From: an uncultured Lachnospiraceae bacterium
GTDB taxonomy: Bacteria; Bacillota; Clostridia; Lachnospirales; Lachnospiraceae
DNA: 64,000 bases
Assembly (NCBI GenBank): GCA_934899185.1
Contig: CAKXYI010000003.1
Span: forward strand, 1-64,000
Direction: 5' to 3'
Of this stretch, positions 8,225 through 17,767 are shown piece after piece (the stretch's first letter is position 1; every line of letters starts with the position of its first letter). Both the position numbers and the translations under genes were made by a program. A model generated the notes under the pieces. That model searched no databases, was not told where the DNA came from, and saw only the letters and a list, made by a program, of their open reading frames with translations.

Positions 8225-10182
8225 GAAACAAGATAGCAGTTTTAGAAAAATCGACAATAGATAAGATTGCGGCGGGGGAGGTCGTTGAAAGACCTTCCTC
8301 TGTCGTAAAGGAACTTGTAGAAAATGCGATCGATGCAGGCGCATCTGCCATCACGGTCGAGATCAAGGATGGCGGTAAATCCTATATCCGCATTACGGAC
8401 AACGGCTGTGGCATTCCAGAAGATGAATTGTCAGTTGCTTTTATGCGCCATTCGACGTCAAAACTTAGGGACGCATCCGAACTGGCGGATATCCATACCT
8501 TAGGCTTTCGCGGTGAGGCACTTTCCAGTATTAGTGCGGTTTCTAGGGTAGAAATGATCACAAAACCGGCAGATACCCTTATGGGGGTGCGTTATGTGAT
8601 TGAGGGCTCAAAGGAAATATCTCTGGATAAGATCGGGGCACCGGATGGAACGACGATCATGATCTATCAGTTGTTCTTTAATACCCCGGCGCGCAAAAAA
8701 TTTTTAAAGACAGACACGACCGAAGCCTCCTATATTTCTGAACTGATGGAGCGGCTGGCACTGTCACATCCGGACATTTCTTTCTGCTTTATTTCCAATA
8801 AAAAGGAAAAGATACATACTTCCGGGAATGGCAATCTCATGGATACCATTTACCAGATTTACGGCAGACAGATCGCATCCAACCTGCTTGCGGTAGAAAA
8901 GGAGACCGACCTTTTAAAAGTCAGCGGTTTTATTGGAAATTCAAATGTAGCGCGCGGCAATCGCAGTCTGGAGAATTTTTATATCAACGGCAGATATATC
9001 AAGAGTCCGCTGCTTTCCAAGTCTGTGGAAGAAGGCTATGTGGGCTATCTGATGCAGCATCAGTATCCCTTCTGTGTCCTTATGATCACGACCAAGGAAG
9101 CGTCTGTGGATGTGAATGTACATCCGACCAAGCAGGAAGTCCGCTTTGATGACCAGATGGCGATCGCGGATATCTTTAAGTCTCTGATCTTTGATCGTCT
9201 GCATCAAAGAGAAGACATTGCTGAGGTGACCTTAGACGAAAATGTCAAAGAATATGCAGAAGAAGTGGCAGAAGAAGTTGCAAAAGACCAACAATCGTCA
9301 ACTATCCGGCAGGATGTTCCGATGCGTAAGATAGCAGAGAGTACTGTAGCGGATCCGAGGCTTGAGCCTATGGCAAGCGAAGCGGAAAGTAAACAGGAAG
9401 AGATTGTAAAAGAAGTGGCACCGGAACCTTTTGAAAAGTCACGTCTGGAAAAAATGCGCCAGAAGATCACGGCACAGATCCATGCGGATACGCCGTACGA
9501 AAGAAAGTATCAGGAATATTATCAGGAAAAGGAAAAAGAGCAAGACCAAGGACAGGAAGAAAAGTTCACCTATGAGCAGACCACATTTTTGTCCGAAAAG
9601 GCGCGTGCCAAGCATCGTATCATCGGACAGGTCTTTGATACCTACTGGCTGATCGAACATGACAATAAGTTATATATCATAGACCAGCATGCTGCCCATG
9701 AAAAGGTTTTGTTTGAACGTATGATGAAACAGTTGCTGGATAAGGAAATGACGACACAATACGTCAGTCCACCGATCATTGTAACGCTTACCAGAGCAGA
9801 GCAGGATATCTTGGAACGTTATGAGGATGTTTTTTCAGAGTTAGGCTATGTCATTTCCTCCTTTGGCGGTAATGAATTTGCCATAGAAGGTGTACCGGGC
9901 AATCTTTTTTCCTTTGATGTCAAAGAATTCTTTATGGAACTGTTGGCATCCTGCGGCGAATTAAAGGGAAATGACGGACATGACATGATCGTAGAAAAAG
10001 TGGCATCCATGTCCTGTAAGGCAGCAGTCAAGGGAAACAACCGCTTGTCTTATCCGGAAATAGAGAAATTATTGGATGAGTTGCTTTCGCTGGACAATCC
10101 TTATCATTGCCCGCATGGCAGACCGACGATCATTGCAATGACAAAGTATGAATTAGAAAAGAAATTTAAGAGGATCGTATAA
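8218..10182 (+). CDS. mutL: DNA mismatch repair protein MutL (endonuclease type)
   Basis: This 654-residue MutL has the GHKL ATPase motifs in order: ELVENAIDAGA near 35, DNGCGIP near 62 and GFRGEAL near 98. An acidic, low-complexity linker (~335-450) follows, then a C-terminal domain with DQHAAHEKVLFER near 488. That DQHA-x2-E motif, together with the late SCKAAVK and HCPHGRPT segments, marks the metal-dependent nicking endonuclease found in bacteria lacking MutH. The start is ATG 8218 inside the end of mutS; miaA follows after two bases. It should act with MutS in strand-discriminated mismatch repair. Confidence 0.98.
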   Translation: MVRNKIAVLEKSTIDKIAAGEVVERPSSVVKELVENAIDAGASAITVEIKDGGKSYIRITDNGCGIPEDELSVAFMRHSTSKLRDASELADIHTLGFRGEALSSISAVSRVEMITKPADTLMGVRYVIEGSKEISLDKIGAPDGTTIMIYQLFFNTPARKKFLKTDTTEASYISELMERLALSHPDISFCFISNKKEKIHTSGNGNLMDTIYQIYGRQIASNLLAVEKETDLLKVSGFIGNSNVARGNRSLENFYINGRYIKSPLLSKSVEEGYVGYLMQHQYPFCVLMITTKEASVDVNVHPTKQEVRFDDQMAIADIFKSLIFDRLHQREDIAEVTLDENVKEYAEEVAEEVAKDQQSSTIRQDVPMRKIAESTVADPRLEPMASEAESKQEEIVKEVAPEPFEKSRLEKMRQKITAQIHADTPYERKYQEYYQEKEKEQDQGQEEKFTYEQTTFLSEKARAKHRIIGQVFDTYWLIEHDNKLYIIDQHAAHEKVLFERMMKQLLDKEMTTQYVSPPIIVTLTRAEQDILERYEDVFSELGYVISSFGGNEFAIEGVPGNLFSFDVKEFFMELLASCGELKGNDGHDMIVEKVASMSCKAAVKGNNRLSYPEIEKLLDELLSLDNPYHCPHGRPTIIAMTKYELEKKFKRIV

Positions 10183-10184
10183 TT

Positions 10185-11129
10185 ATGAGCAAGAAACCAC
10201 CTTTGATCATCCTGGCAGGACCAACGGCTGTGGGAAAGACAGAACTCTCTATCTCTCTTGCAAAAGCAATCGGAGGCGAGATCATTTCCTGTGATTCTAT
10301 GCAGGTCTACAAATATATGGATATCGGTTCAGCGAAGATCCGACCGGAAGAAATGGACGGTGTCAGACATTATCTGGTAGATGAGTTGCTACCAGACGAG
10401 GAATTTCATGTGGCGCGTTTTGTTGCTATGGCAAAAGAGGCGATGGCTGAGATCTATGAGCGAGGACACATTCCCATTGCAGTCGGTGGTACAGGATTTT
10501 ATATCCAGGCACTTCTGTACGATGCGGATTTTTCCGAAGAAGACAGTGATGGAAAAATCCGGGCAGATTTAGAAACCTTTGCAAAAGCGGAGGGAGCCCT
10601 TGCCTTACATGAGCGATTGCGTCAGGTCGATCCTGCCAGTGCGAATGACATCCATCCAAATAATGTCAAACGTGTAGTTCGGGCGTTGGAATATTACCAG
10701 ATGCATGGAAAGCCGATCTCCTTACATAACAAGGAGCAAAGACAAAAGGAATCGCCTTATGACTTCCGCTATTTTGTTTTAAATGATGATAGGGAAAACC
10801 TTTACAGACGCATTGATAAGAGGGTGGATTTGATGATGGAAGCTGGTCTTTTGGAAGAAGTCGATCGCTTGCGTAAGATGGGGTATACCAAGGATATGGT
10901 CTCCATGCAGGGGCTGGGATACAAGGAACTCTTTGATGTTTTGGATGGAACCTGCACTTTGGAGGAAGGTATTTATCGCATCAAAAGAGACACCAGACAT
11001 TTTGCCAAGCGACAGTTGACCTGGTTTCATAGCAAACCGGAAGTTATTTGGGTCAATAAGGCGGACTTTTCCTATGACAATGCCGCTATTTTGACCTATA
11101 TGATAAAAAACATGCAAAAAGAAAACTAG
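10185..11129 (+). CDS. miaA: tRNA dimethylallyltransferase MiaA
   Basis: MiaA transfers a dimethylallyl group from DMAPP to N6 of adenosine 37 in tRNAs that read UNN codons. The P-loop AGPTAVGKTELS is at residues ~10-21, followed by CDSMQVYKYMDIGSAK and the VGGTGFY motif, and the length of 314 residues is normal. It begins two bases after mutL ends, continuing the mutS-mutL-miaA cluster common in Firmicutes. In Bacillus the next gene is hfq; here there is no hfq and a PLP enzyme follows. Confidence 0.97.
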   Translation: MSKKPPLIILAGPTAVGKTELSISLAKAIGGEIISCDSMQVYKYMDIGSAKIRPEEMDGVRHYLVDELLPDEEFHVARFVAMAKEAMAEIYERGHIPIAVGGTGFYIQALLYDADFSEEDSDGKIRADLETFAKAEGALALHERLRQVDPASANDIHPNNVKRVVRALEYYQMHGKPISLHNKEQRQKESPYDFRYFVLNDDRENLYRRIDKRVDLMMEAGLLEEVDRLRKMGYTKDMVSMQGLGYKELFDVLDGTCTLEEGIYRIKRDTRHFAKRQLTWFHSKPEVIWVNKADFSYDNAAILTYMIKNMQKEN

Positions 11130-11144
11130 GAGAATAGATTAGAT

Positions 11145-12422
11145 ATGAAAGAAATGTATAAAAACTTTGGGATTGAAGATGCCGTGTCCGATTTTTGTCT
11201 GGAAGTGGAGGCATCCCTCAAAGAAAGATTTGCCCAATTGGATGAGATCGCAGAATACAATCATATGAAGGTGCTGGCAGCCATGCAGAAACATCGCGTG
11301 AGTGCTGAGTGCTTTAACGGGACGACCGGTTATGGCTATAACGATCTGGGTCGCGACACCTTAGAGGAAGTCTATGCGACCTGTTTTAAAGGAGAAGCCG
11401 CTCTGGTACGTCCACAGATCACCTGTGGAACACATGCACTGGCATTGGCTCTTATGTCAAATGTCCGTCCGGGAGACGAGATCTTATCTCCGGTCGGAAA
11501 ACCATACGATACTTTAGAGGAAGTGATCGGTATCCGTCCGTCCAAGGGATCTTTGGCAGAATATGGCGTGACCTATGCTCAGGTAGATCTGCTTGCCGAT
11601 GGCGGATTTGACTTTAATGGCATCAAAAATGCAATCAACGACCGCACAAAACTTGTGACCATCCAGCGTTCTAAGGGCTATGCTTCCAGACCGACCTTAT
11701 CGGTAGAGCGCATTGGTCAGTTGATTGCATTTATCAAGGAGATTAAGCCAGATGTCATTTGCATGGTTGATAATTGTTATGGTGAATTCGTAGAAAAGAA
11801 AGAGCCACTGGAAGTCGGGGCTGACATGATCGTTGGTTCCCTCATCAAAAACCCGGGTGGCGGACTTGCGCCGATCGGTGGCTATATCGTTGGGAAGAAA
11901 GCATGTGTCGAAAATGCGGCATATCGTCTGACTTCACCGGGACTGGGCAAGGAAGTGGGGGCCTCTCTTGGTATGATGCAATCTTTCTTCCAAGGATTTT
12001 TTCTGGCACCGACAGTGGTCAATGCAGCCCTAAAGAGTGCCATCTTCGCGGCAAATGTATTTGAACGACTGGGATTTTCCGTTATCCCGAATGGCAGTGA
12101 GACCAGACACGACATCATTCAGGCAGTGACCTTTGACAGACCGGAAGGGCTAATCGCTTTTTGTCAGGGAATCCAGGCAGCAGCGCCGGTAGATTCTTAT
12201 GTGACACCGGAGCCATGGGATATGCCGGGCTATGATAGTCAGGTCATCATGGCGGCAGGCGCTTTTGTTCAGGGATCTTCGATCGAACTTAGCGCAGACG
12301 GACCGCTCCGCCCACCATATACAGCCTTTTTCCAAGGCGGTCTTACCTGGTATCATGGCAAACTTGGTATCATGATGGCGTTGCAAAAACTTTATGACGC
12401 CAATCTTGTTAAGGGTATTTAA
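11145..12422 (+). CDS. Methionine gamma-lyase / YnbB-family PLP-dependent protein
   Basis: This 425-residue fold-type I PLP enzyme belongs to the YnbB group, annotated either as aluminium resistance protein or as methionine gamma-lyase family. The Schiff-base lysine is probably the K of SLIKNPGGGLAPIGGY near residue 236. The N-terminal FNGTTGYGYNDLGRDTLE and the RPQITCGTHAL block are characteristic. In Bacillus ynbB also lies close to miaA, so the location supports the family call. The true substrate is not settled for this group. AGGAGA lies upstream at a slightly long distance from ATG 11145; ATG 11154 is an in-frame alternative. Confidence 0.88.
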   Translation: MKEMYKNFGIEDAVSDFCLEVEASLKERFAQLDEIAEYNHMKVLAAMQKHRVSAECFNGTTGYGYNDLGRDTLEEVYATCFKGEAALVRPQITCGTHALALALMSNVRPGDEILSPVGKPYDTLEEVIGIRPSKGSLAEYGVTYAQVDLLADGGFDFNGIKNAINDRTKLVTIQRSKGYASRPTLSVERIGQLIAFIKEIKPDVICMVDNCYGEFVEKKEPLEVGADMIVGSLIKNPGGGLAPIGGYIVGKKACVENAAYRLTSPGLGKEVGASLGMMQSFFQGFFLAPTVVNAALKSAIFAANVFERLGFSVIPNGSETRHDIIQAVTFDRPEGLIAFCQGIQAAAPVDSYVTPEPWDMPGYDSQVIMAAGAFVQGSSIELSADGPLRPPYTAFFQGGLTWYHGKLGIMMALQKLYDANLVKGI

Positions 12423-12434
12423 TTATGCTAATAT
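12406..12434 (+). promoter_or_regulatory. Sigma-A-type promoter for the mre/min operon
   Basis: TTGTTA (12406-12411) and TAATAT (12429-12434) are 17 bases apart. The -35 element lies within the last codons of the upstream PLP-enzyme gene, and mreB starts about 50 bases downstream. This is the only good promoter match I saw ahead of the cell-shape operon. Confidence 0.5.
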
Positions 12435-12484
12435 AAAATAATGTAGCCAAGAACGTTTTGATAAAGGCAACGGAGGAAGAACAA

Positions 12485-13498
12485 ATGAGCAATTCATATG
12501 GAATTGATATGGGAACCAATAACCTTAAAATTTATAGCAGCAATAGTAGTGAGATCATTAATGTAAAAAACACCATCGCCATCGTAGACAAAGATCAGAT
12601 GTATGCCTATGGCGATGATGCATATTCTATGTATGAAAAGGCACCTGAGACGATTGCTGTCTCTTTTCCGATTGTAAGCGGTGTGATCGCTGATTTTGAT
12701 AATATGCAGACCATGTTATTTGAGGTTTTAGAAAAGAAGGCAAAGGCAAGGATCAAGGGATCCGACATTGTTGTAGCTGTTCCTACGGACATCACGGAAG
12801 TAGAAAAAAAGGCGTTTTATGATATGTTTGCCCGTTCCAAGACCAAGCCACACAGTGTACTTCTGTGTGAAAAACCATTGGCGGATGCAATTGGTATGGA
12901 TCTGGACATCACAGAGCCGACCGGTGTTATGGTCGTTGATTTTGGTGCCGATACGACAGAGATCTCTGTGATTTCTTTAGGCGGACTGGTACTTACAGAA
13001 CTCTTGCCGTTCGGTGGCAATCATTTGGATGATGCTATTGTGACACACATGAAGCGCAAGTTTAATCTCTTGATCGGACGCAAGACTGCCTGCCAGTTAA
13101 AGGAAAATATCGGCAGTGCCATTCCGGGCAAAGAGGCTTCTATGACTGTGGTTGGACGTGATGTGGTAAGCGGTCTGCCGATCGAAATGGAAGTGCAGGC
13201 ATCTACGGTCTATGATGGTATCAAGACTGATCTGGAAAACCTTTGCAATTCCATCAAAATGATTTTGGAGAAGGTTCCACCGGAACTTGCAAAAGATATC
13301 GTTTATTCCGGCATTTATCTGACCGGAGGCAGTGCGGCTATCGCAGATCTTGCAGATCTGTTCACAGAAGTGACAAACATTAAGGTTAATGTTAGTGAGC
13401 ATGCAAAAGAGACGACGGCTCTGGGACTGGAAAAAGTTTTGACAGATGCCAAATACAAACGCTTTGGTTATGGTATGCGAACAAGAATTTTTAAATAA
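12485..13498 (+). CDS. mreB: MreB-like rod-shape actin homologue
   Basis: MreB forms membrane-associated filaments that organise lateral wall synthesis. This 337-residue protein starts at ATG 12485, behind GGAGGA. Actin-fold motifs are present: phosphate-1 YGIDMGTNN at the N-terminus, GVIADFDNMQTML near residue 60, a phosphate-2 region VVDFGADTTEISVISLGG, and an adenosine motif YLTGGSAAI. The sequence is divergent: the usual phosphate-2 DIGGGTT reads DFGADTT. An in-frame TTG at 12458 is unlikely as a start because it has no ribosome site. It heads the operon with mreC and mreD. Mbl or MreBH-type naming is also possible. Confidence 0.9.
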   Translation: MSNSYGIDMGTNNLKIYSSNSSEIINVKNTIAIVDKDQMYAYGDDAYSMYEKAPETIAVSFPIVSGVIADFDNMQTMLFEVLEKKAKARIKGSDIVVAVPTDITEVEKKAFYDMFARSKTKPHSVLLCEKPLADAIGMDLDITEPTGVMVVDFGADTTEISVISLGGLVLTELLPFGGNHLDDAIVTHMKRKFNLLIGRKTACQLKENIGSAIPGKEASMTVVGRDVVSGLPIEMEVQASTVYDGIKTDLENLCNSIKMILEKVPPELAKDIVYSGIYLTGGSAAIADLADLFTEVTNIKVNVSEHAKETTALGLEKVLTDAKYKRFGYGMRTRIFK

Positions 13499-13510
13499 AG
13501 GTAGGAATTT

Positions 13511-14365
13511 ATGAAGCGCAGAAGAAGATCTTTTTTGCCAAGTAAATATATTTTATTGCTTTTGACGGTGATTTGTATCATGTTATTGTTTGCCGGATAT
13601 GCAACAGGCTATTCTGGAGAACCGGTACGAACCATTTGTAATTATGTGTTTGTGCCGATGCAAAAAGGTTTGGACTATGTTGGAGAATCTATCTCTATCA
13701 ATAGCGATGATACCAAGACCAAAGAGCAGTTGATCGCAGAAAATGAGCAGTTGCAGGAGCAGATAGATGAACTTTCCACGCAGTTGACCAATACCAGATT
13801 GCAGCAATCCGAACTGGACACTCTGCGTGAATTGTATGATCTGGATCAGACCTATGCAGACTACAAGACAACAGGGGCGCATGTGATCGGCAAGGGAACC
13901 AGCAACTGGTTCAATACTTTTACGATCGACAAGGGCTCCAAGGATGGCATCAAAGTAGATATGAATGTCATCGCCGGAAGTGGATTGGTGGGTATTGTGA
14001 CGGATGTCGGCAAGAATTATGCCGTGGTACGATCTATTATTGATGATACTAGTAATGTCAGCGGTATGATCCTATCCAACAATGACAACTGTATCGTATC
14101 CGGAAACCTCAAGTCCATGACGGAATCCAACATGATCACCTTTTCCAATTTAGAAGACAGTGAAGATAGAGTTTCCACAGGAGATTCTGTCGTTACCAGC
14201 AATATCAGTGATAAGTATCTGCCGGGACTTTTGATCGGCTATGTGACAGATATTACAGAGGATAATAACAATCTGACAAAGTCCGGTAAGATCACACCGG
14301 TGGTCGATTTTAAACATTTACAGGATGTACTGGTGATCACACAGTTAAAGGAGACAGGTAAGTAG
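13511..14365 (+). CDS. mreC: Rod shape-determining protein MreC
   Basis: The 284-residue protein has a short basic N-terminus, one membrane segment (~15-35), a coiled coil (~70-105, rich in Glu, Gln and Leu), and then the extracytoplasmic beta-barrel domain (VIGKGTSNWFNTFTIDKGS onward) typical of MreC. It links MreB filaments to PBP2 and RodA outside the membrane. It starts 12 bases after mreB, with AGGTAGGA upstream of ATG 13511, and mreD follows after two bases. Confidence 0.95.
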   Translation: MKRRRRSFLPSKYILLLLTVICIMLLFAGYATGYSGEPVRTICNYVFVPMQKGLDYVGESISINSDDTKTKEQLIAENEQLQEQIDELSTQLTNTRLQQSELDTLRELYDLDQTYADYKTTGAHVIGKGTSNWFNTFTIDKGSKDGIKVDMNVIAGSGLVGIVTDVGKNYAVVRSIIDDTSNVSGMILSNNDNCIVSGNLKSMTESNMITFSNLEDSEDRVSTGDSVVTSNISDKYLPGLLIGYVTDITEDNNNLTKSGKITPVVDFKHLQDVLVITQLKETGK

Positions 14366-14367
14366 TC

Positions 14368-14904
14368 ATGGAGATCAAGGGCATCATAAAATATATTCTT
14401 GTGGTACTTGCTGTTGTCATTGTAGGATTTTTGCTACAGACGACCGTGTTCCCGCGTATGGAACTTGCAGGTGTCACACCCAATATCATGGTCATCATCA
14501 TCACTTCTTACGGATTGATGCGGGGACGCAAACAGGGAATGGTCATAGGATTTTGCAGTGGACTGCTTTTAGATTTCTTTAGCGGTACGACCTTTGGCTT
14601 ATATGCAATCATCTATCTTTATCTGGGATTCTTGTGTGGTCTTTTTAAAAAGATCTTCTTTGGCGAGGATATCAAATTGCCGCTTGCTTTGATCGGCCTG
14701 AGTGATCTGATCTATGGGATCACGGTTTTTGTTGTCCTGTTTTTATTCCGCGGAAGATATGATTTTCTCTTTTATCTGACCAACCTTATTTTACCGGAGG
14801 TCATTTATACGATTCTGGTTGCTATTCCGATCTATTATGTCATATTAAAGATCAATCAGCGATTGGACAAAGATAATAAAAGGAGTTCTAGAAAACTTGT
14901 TTGA
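14368..14904 (+). CDS. mreD: Rod shape-determining membrane protein MreD
   Basis: The protein has 178 residues and about five or six hydrophobic segments, with the MreD-like core around GLMRGRKQGMVIGFCSGLLLD. It is the integral membrane partner of MreC in the elongasome. The position between mreC and a class B PBP is the main support, as MreD proteins diverge strongly in sequence. The last eight bases overlap the TTG-started PBP gene. Confidence 0.93.
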   Translation: MEIKGIIKYILVVLAVVIVGFLLQTTVFPRMELAGVTPNIMVIIITSYGLMRGRKQGMVIGFCSGLLLDFFSGTTFGLYAIIYLYLGFLCGLFKKIFFGEDIKLPLALIGLSDLIYGITVFVVLFLFRGRYDFLFYLTNLILPEVIYTILVAIPIYYVILKINQRLDKDNKRSSRKLV

Positions 14905-17755
14905 ACAAATAAAAGATTTTTTGACGAATCGAATATTTACGTCGCGTTTGCATGTGTTGACGGCTGTTATGGTTTTGCTTGCGGGTATACTGATCGCCCG
15001 TCTTTTTGTCCTGCAGATCGTTCGTGGTGCAGATTATCAGGAAAATTATGATCTGACCGTTGAAAAGGATGAGACCATTCCGGCGACCCGTGGCAATATT
15101 TACGACCGCAATGGCAAACTCCTTGCCTACAATGAACTGGCTTATGCCATTACCATTGAGGATAGTGGCTCTTATGAGAGCAAAAAAGAACGCAATGAAA
15201 AGATGAATCAGGAGATTTTTGACATTATTACCCATATCGAGGCAAATGGTGACAGTATTGACAATAATTTTGGCATTACAAGATCATCTTCCGGTCAGTA
15301 TTCCTTTGTCAATGACAGTGGTACAGCCTTACAGCGTTTCCGTGCGGATGTCTTTGGACATGCAAGCATTGACGATCTGGGATACAATGACCAATTAGGA
15401 TTGGATGAGGCAGAAGCCACACCGGATCAGATCATGGATTATCTGATGGGTGCGGAACGCTACAATGTTTCTGGCAAGTATGACGATGAAATGCGCTATA
15501 AGATCTGTATCGTGCGTTACAATATCGGACAGAATTCTTATCAGAAATATATTGCTACGACCATAGCCAGCAATGTCAGTGATGAGTCTGTTGCCTATAT
15601 CAAGGAAAACAGCAATGAATTGACCGGCGTAGACATTAAGGAAACCTCGATCCGTAAATATGTAGACAGCGAGTATTTTGCTCATATCATCGGCTACACC
15701 GGAACCATTTCTACCGATGAATACAATGAGAAAAAGAAAGATGATGATTCGGTGGAATTGACAGATGTGGTTGGAAAATCCGGCATTGAGCAGGTCATGA
15801 ATGATTATCTGTCCGGCACCAAAGGAAAGCAAAAACTTTATGTAGACAGTGTGGGTAATCTGATCCAGGTGTCAGATTATGAAGAACCGGAATCCGGGGA
15901 TGATGTCTATCTGTCTATTGATAAGGATCTGCAAGAGGCGACTTATCGTGCTTTGGAAAAAGAGATCGCAAGTATTGTCTATTCCAAGATTGCCAATATT
16001 AAGACCTATCATACGACAGGAGAAGAATCTGACATCATGATCCCGGTCTATGATGTCTACCATTCCTTTATCAATAACAACCTGATCGACACCTCACAGT
16101 TTTCGGATGCGGATGCAACGGATACAGAGCGGGCAGTCAAATCTGCTTATGACAAAAAAGAAGCAGATGTCCTGAGCCAGTTACAAAGCCAACTCAAGCC
16201 GACCACCGGTACGGTCTATAAGGATCTGTCAGAGGAATATCAGGATTATGCGACTTATATCGTGACTTATCTGAAAAAGCAGGGCATCTTTGACAAGGAT
16301 GCGATCGACGCTTCGGATGAAATGCAGACCAAATGGACCAGTGAGTCTTTGAGTGTCAACGAATACTTACTCTATGCGATCGAACAGAACTGGATCGACA
16401 TTACAAAATATGCCAAAGACAGCAAGTATGTGGATACAGACGAATTGTATGGGCTTTTGATTGATTATGTCTTAGAGCAATTACAGGACGATGCATCTTT
16501 TGAAAAAATGGTCTATAAATATGCCATTCAGCAGGATATGATATCCGGCAACCAGTTGTGTGCCCTTTTATATGAGCAGGGCGTCCTGCCGGAGGATGAT
16601 GCGACACACGATGCACTCTTGTCTGGTCGTATCTCTGCTTATAGTTTTGTCTTGGATAAAATCAAGAATCTGGAGATCACGCCTGGACAATTGGGGCTTG
16701 ATCCTTGTTCCGGATCTGCCGTTGTCATTGATTCAAAGAACGGAGAAGTCTTGGCTTGTGTCTCTTATCCGGGCTATGACAACAACAAATTGGCAAATTC
16801 GGTGGATTCTACTTATTATGCTTATCTGACCAACAGCAAATCGGAACCGCTTTACAATCATGCGACCCAGCAGAAGACGGCACCGGGTTCTACCTACAAG
16901 ATCGTCAGTGCTACCGCAGGTCTTGCTGAAAATGTCATTACAACTTCGACCCAGATTTTGGATCAGGGTAAGTTTGAAAAAGTCAGCAACAAGCCGGAAT
17001 GTTGGATCTATCCGAGAAGTACACATGGGCTGATCAATGTGGCTGAGGCACTGCGTTATTCCTGCAACTATTTCTTTTATGAAGTGGGTTATGATTTGGC
17101 TGGTGGAAACAACAACAATTATAATGACAGTCAGGGTATTGAAAAACTTGCCAAATATGCATCTATGTATGGCTTGGATTCCAAGACGGGCGTAGAGATC
17201 GATGAGTCTACGCCGACACCGGCAACGGAATTCCCGGTCATGGCAGCCATTGGACAGTCTGATAACAACTTTACGACCATTTCGCTGGCGCGCTATATCA
17301 CAGCAGTTTCCAACCGTGGAACTGTCTACGATCTGACACTTTTAGATCATGTGGAAGATCCTGCGAGCGGAGAGAACGTTGCAACCTATAGTCCATCTGT
17401 GAAAAACCAGATCACAGCATTGACGGACAGTGAATGGTCGACCTTAAATTCCGGTCTTCGTATGGTCGTAGAAGACCTATCGGCATTTAAAGGCACAAAT
17501 GTTGAGGCAGCCGGAAAAACAGGTACGGCGCAGGAGTCCCTGCTCCGACCAAACCACGCTCTTTTTGTAGGATATGCACCATATACGGATCCGGAGATCG
17601 CGGTTGCGACCCGTATCGCACATGGTTATGGATCTAGCAATGCATCCGTTGTTGCGGCTGAAATCATGTCTTATTACTTTGGCGAAAAGACGCTGGAAAA
17701 TATTGCGGAAAGTGGTGCTAATACAGAGACGACCACCAACAGTGTGACAGATTAA
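14897..17755 (+). CDS. mrdA: Penicillin-binding protein 2 (class B transpeptidase), long form
   Basis: This monofunctional D,D-transpeptidase crosslinks peptidoglycan during elongation with RodA. After a cytoplasmic tail and membrane anchor (~18-38) comes the dimerisation domain with RGNIYDRNGKLLAYNE. The transpeptidase motifs are the SxxK of APGSTYKIV (~663), SCN of RYSCNYFFYE (~720) and KTGTAQE (~874). At 952 residues it is much longer than the usual 600-720. The excess is an insertion between ~360 and ~595, rich in Asp, Gln, Tyr and Lys, before GSAVVIDSKNGEVLA. The start is TTG 14897, with AGGAG upstream, inside the mreD end. Confidence 0.94.
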   Translation: MFEQIKDFLTNRIFTSRLHVLTAVMVLLAGILIARLFVLQIVRGADYQENYDLTVEKDETIPATRGNIYDRNGKLLAYNELAYAITIEDSGSYESKKERNEKMNQEIFDIITHIEANGDSIDNNFGITRSSSGQYSFVNDSGTALQRFRADVFGHASIDDLGYNDQLGLDEAEATPDQIMDYLMGAERYNVSGKYDDEMRYKICIVRYNIGQNSYQKYIATTIASNVSDESVAYIKENSNELTGVDIKETSIRKYVDSEYFAHIIGYTGTISTDEYNEKKKDDDSVELTDVVGKSGIEQVMNDYLSGTKGKQKLYVDSVGNLIQVSDYEEPESGDDVYLSIDKDLQEATYRALEKEIASIVYSKIANIKTYHTTGEESDIMIPVYDVYHSFINNNLIDTSQFSDADATDTERAVKSAYDKKEADVLSQLQSQLKPTTGTVYKDLSEEYQDYATYIVTYLKKQGIFDKDAIDASDEMQTKWTSESLSVNEYLLYAIEQNWIDITKYAKDSKYVDTDELYGLLIDYVLEQLQDDASFEKMVYKYAIQQDMISGNQLCALLYEQGVLPEDDATHDALLSGRISAYSFVLDKIKNLEITPGQLGLDPCSGSAVVIDSKNGEVLACVSYPGYDNNKLANSVDSTYYAYLTNSKSEPLYNHATQQKTAPGSTYKIVSATAGLAENVITTSTQILDQGKFEKVSNKPECWIYPRSTHGLINVAEALRYSCNYFFYEVGYDLAGGNNNNYNDSQGIEKLAKYASMYGLDSKTGVEIDESTPTPATEFPVMAAIGQSDNNFTTISLARYITAVSNRGTVYDLTLLDHVEDPASGENVATYSPSVKNQITALTDSEWSTLNSGLRMVVEDLSAFKGTNVEAAGKTGTAQESLLRPNHALFVGYAPYTDPEIAVATRIAHGYGSSNASVVAAEIMSYYFGEKTLENIAESGANTETTTNSVTD

Positions 17756-17767
17756 GAGGGAGGGCTT

